Origin: an uncultured Bacteroidales bacterium
GTDB lineage: Bacteria; Bacteroidota; Bacteroidia; Bacteroidales; Paludibacteraceae
DNA: 33,294 nt
Direction: 5' to 3'
Assembly: GCA_944321745.1 (NCBI GenBank)
Contig: CALUML010000203.1
Span: 1-33,294 of the forward strand
The notes beneath the pieces were generated by a model. That model made no database searches and was not told where the DNA came from. It worked only from the letters and a program-made list of their open reading frames with translations. The translations under genes and the position numbers were made by a program. Shown piece by piece: positions 33,273-33,294 of the stretch (position 1 is its first letter; each line of letters opens with the position of its first letter).

Positions 33273-33294
33273 ATGTTCGAATCATTAAGCGAAC
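33273..33294 (+). CDS. ffh: Probable Ffh (signal recognition particle GTPase), first seven codons
   Basis: ATG at 33273 opens MFESLSE before the window ends. Bacteroidetes Ffh proteins start with closely similar residues (MFxxLSERLERSFK), and a full consensus promoter lies upstream. Only seven residues are visible, so the identification is tentative. Confidence 0.5.

Overview
This window is a chromosomal segment of a Bacteroidales bacterium. The evidence is Bacteroidetes-type promoter boxes (TTTG, about 20 nt, TAnnTTTG), a SusC/SusD polysaccharide utilization locus driven by a hybrid two-component regulator, and a porP-gldK-gldL-gldM-gldN type IX secretion (T9SS) cluster in the order known from Porphyromonas. 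The genus cannot be fixed from this sequence; common Bacteroides species usually lack a T9SS, so a T9SS-bearing gut or oral lineage is more likely.

Left part (1-6050): the 3' end of ispD, a lysophospholipid-type acyltransferase on the minus strand, and dsbD, grpE and dnaJ on the plus strand. This part is GC-rich housekeeping sequence. The gaps around the acyltransferase hold a 108-bp tandem duplication and a block of 23-24-bp repeats.

Middle part (6069-24876): a complete fructan PUL, all on the minus strand. Read from its promoter the order is susC, susD, a DUF4960-type surface binding lipoprotein, an endo-levanase-like GH32, a two-module protein ending in a T9SS sorting domain, a DUF2961/GH172 enzyme, an exo-acting GH32, an MFS sugar permease, fructokinase, and a fructose-sensing hybrid two-component system. 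The backbone matches the known Bacteroides thetaiotaomicron levan locus (BT1754 and BT1757-BT1763) almost gene for gene. The two genes between the GH32 enzymes, the T9SS cargo and the GH172 protein, are additions. The proposed work flow is: surface binding and endo-cleavage of levan, SusCD import, periplasmic trimming by exo-GH32 and GH172, fructose uptake by the permease, phosphorylation by fructokinase, and induction by periplasmic fructose.

Right part (24877-33294): the susC regulatory region with a possible small RNA, mnmA, then gldN, gldM, gldL, gldK and porP on the minus strand. A 242-bp near-perfect palindrome separates them from a plus-strand promoter and the first codons of a gene that looks like ffh.

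The most interesting idea in the window is a functional link between its two accessory systems: a fructan PUL that appears to send a non-enzymatic carbohydrate-binding protein through the T9SS whose core genes lie about 10 kb away.
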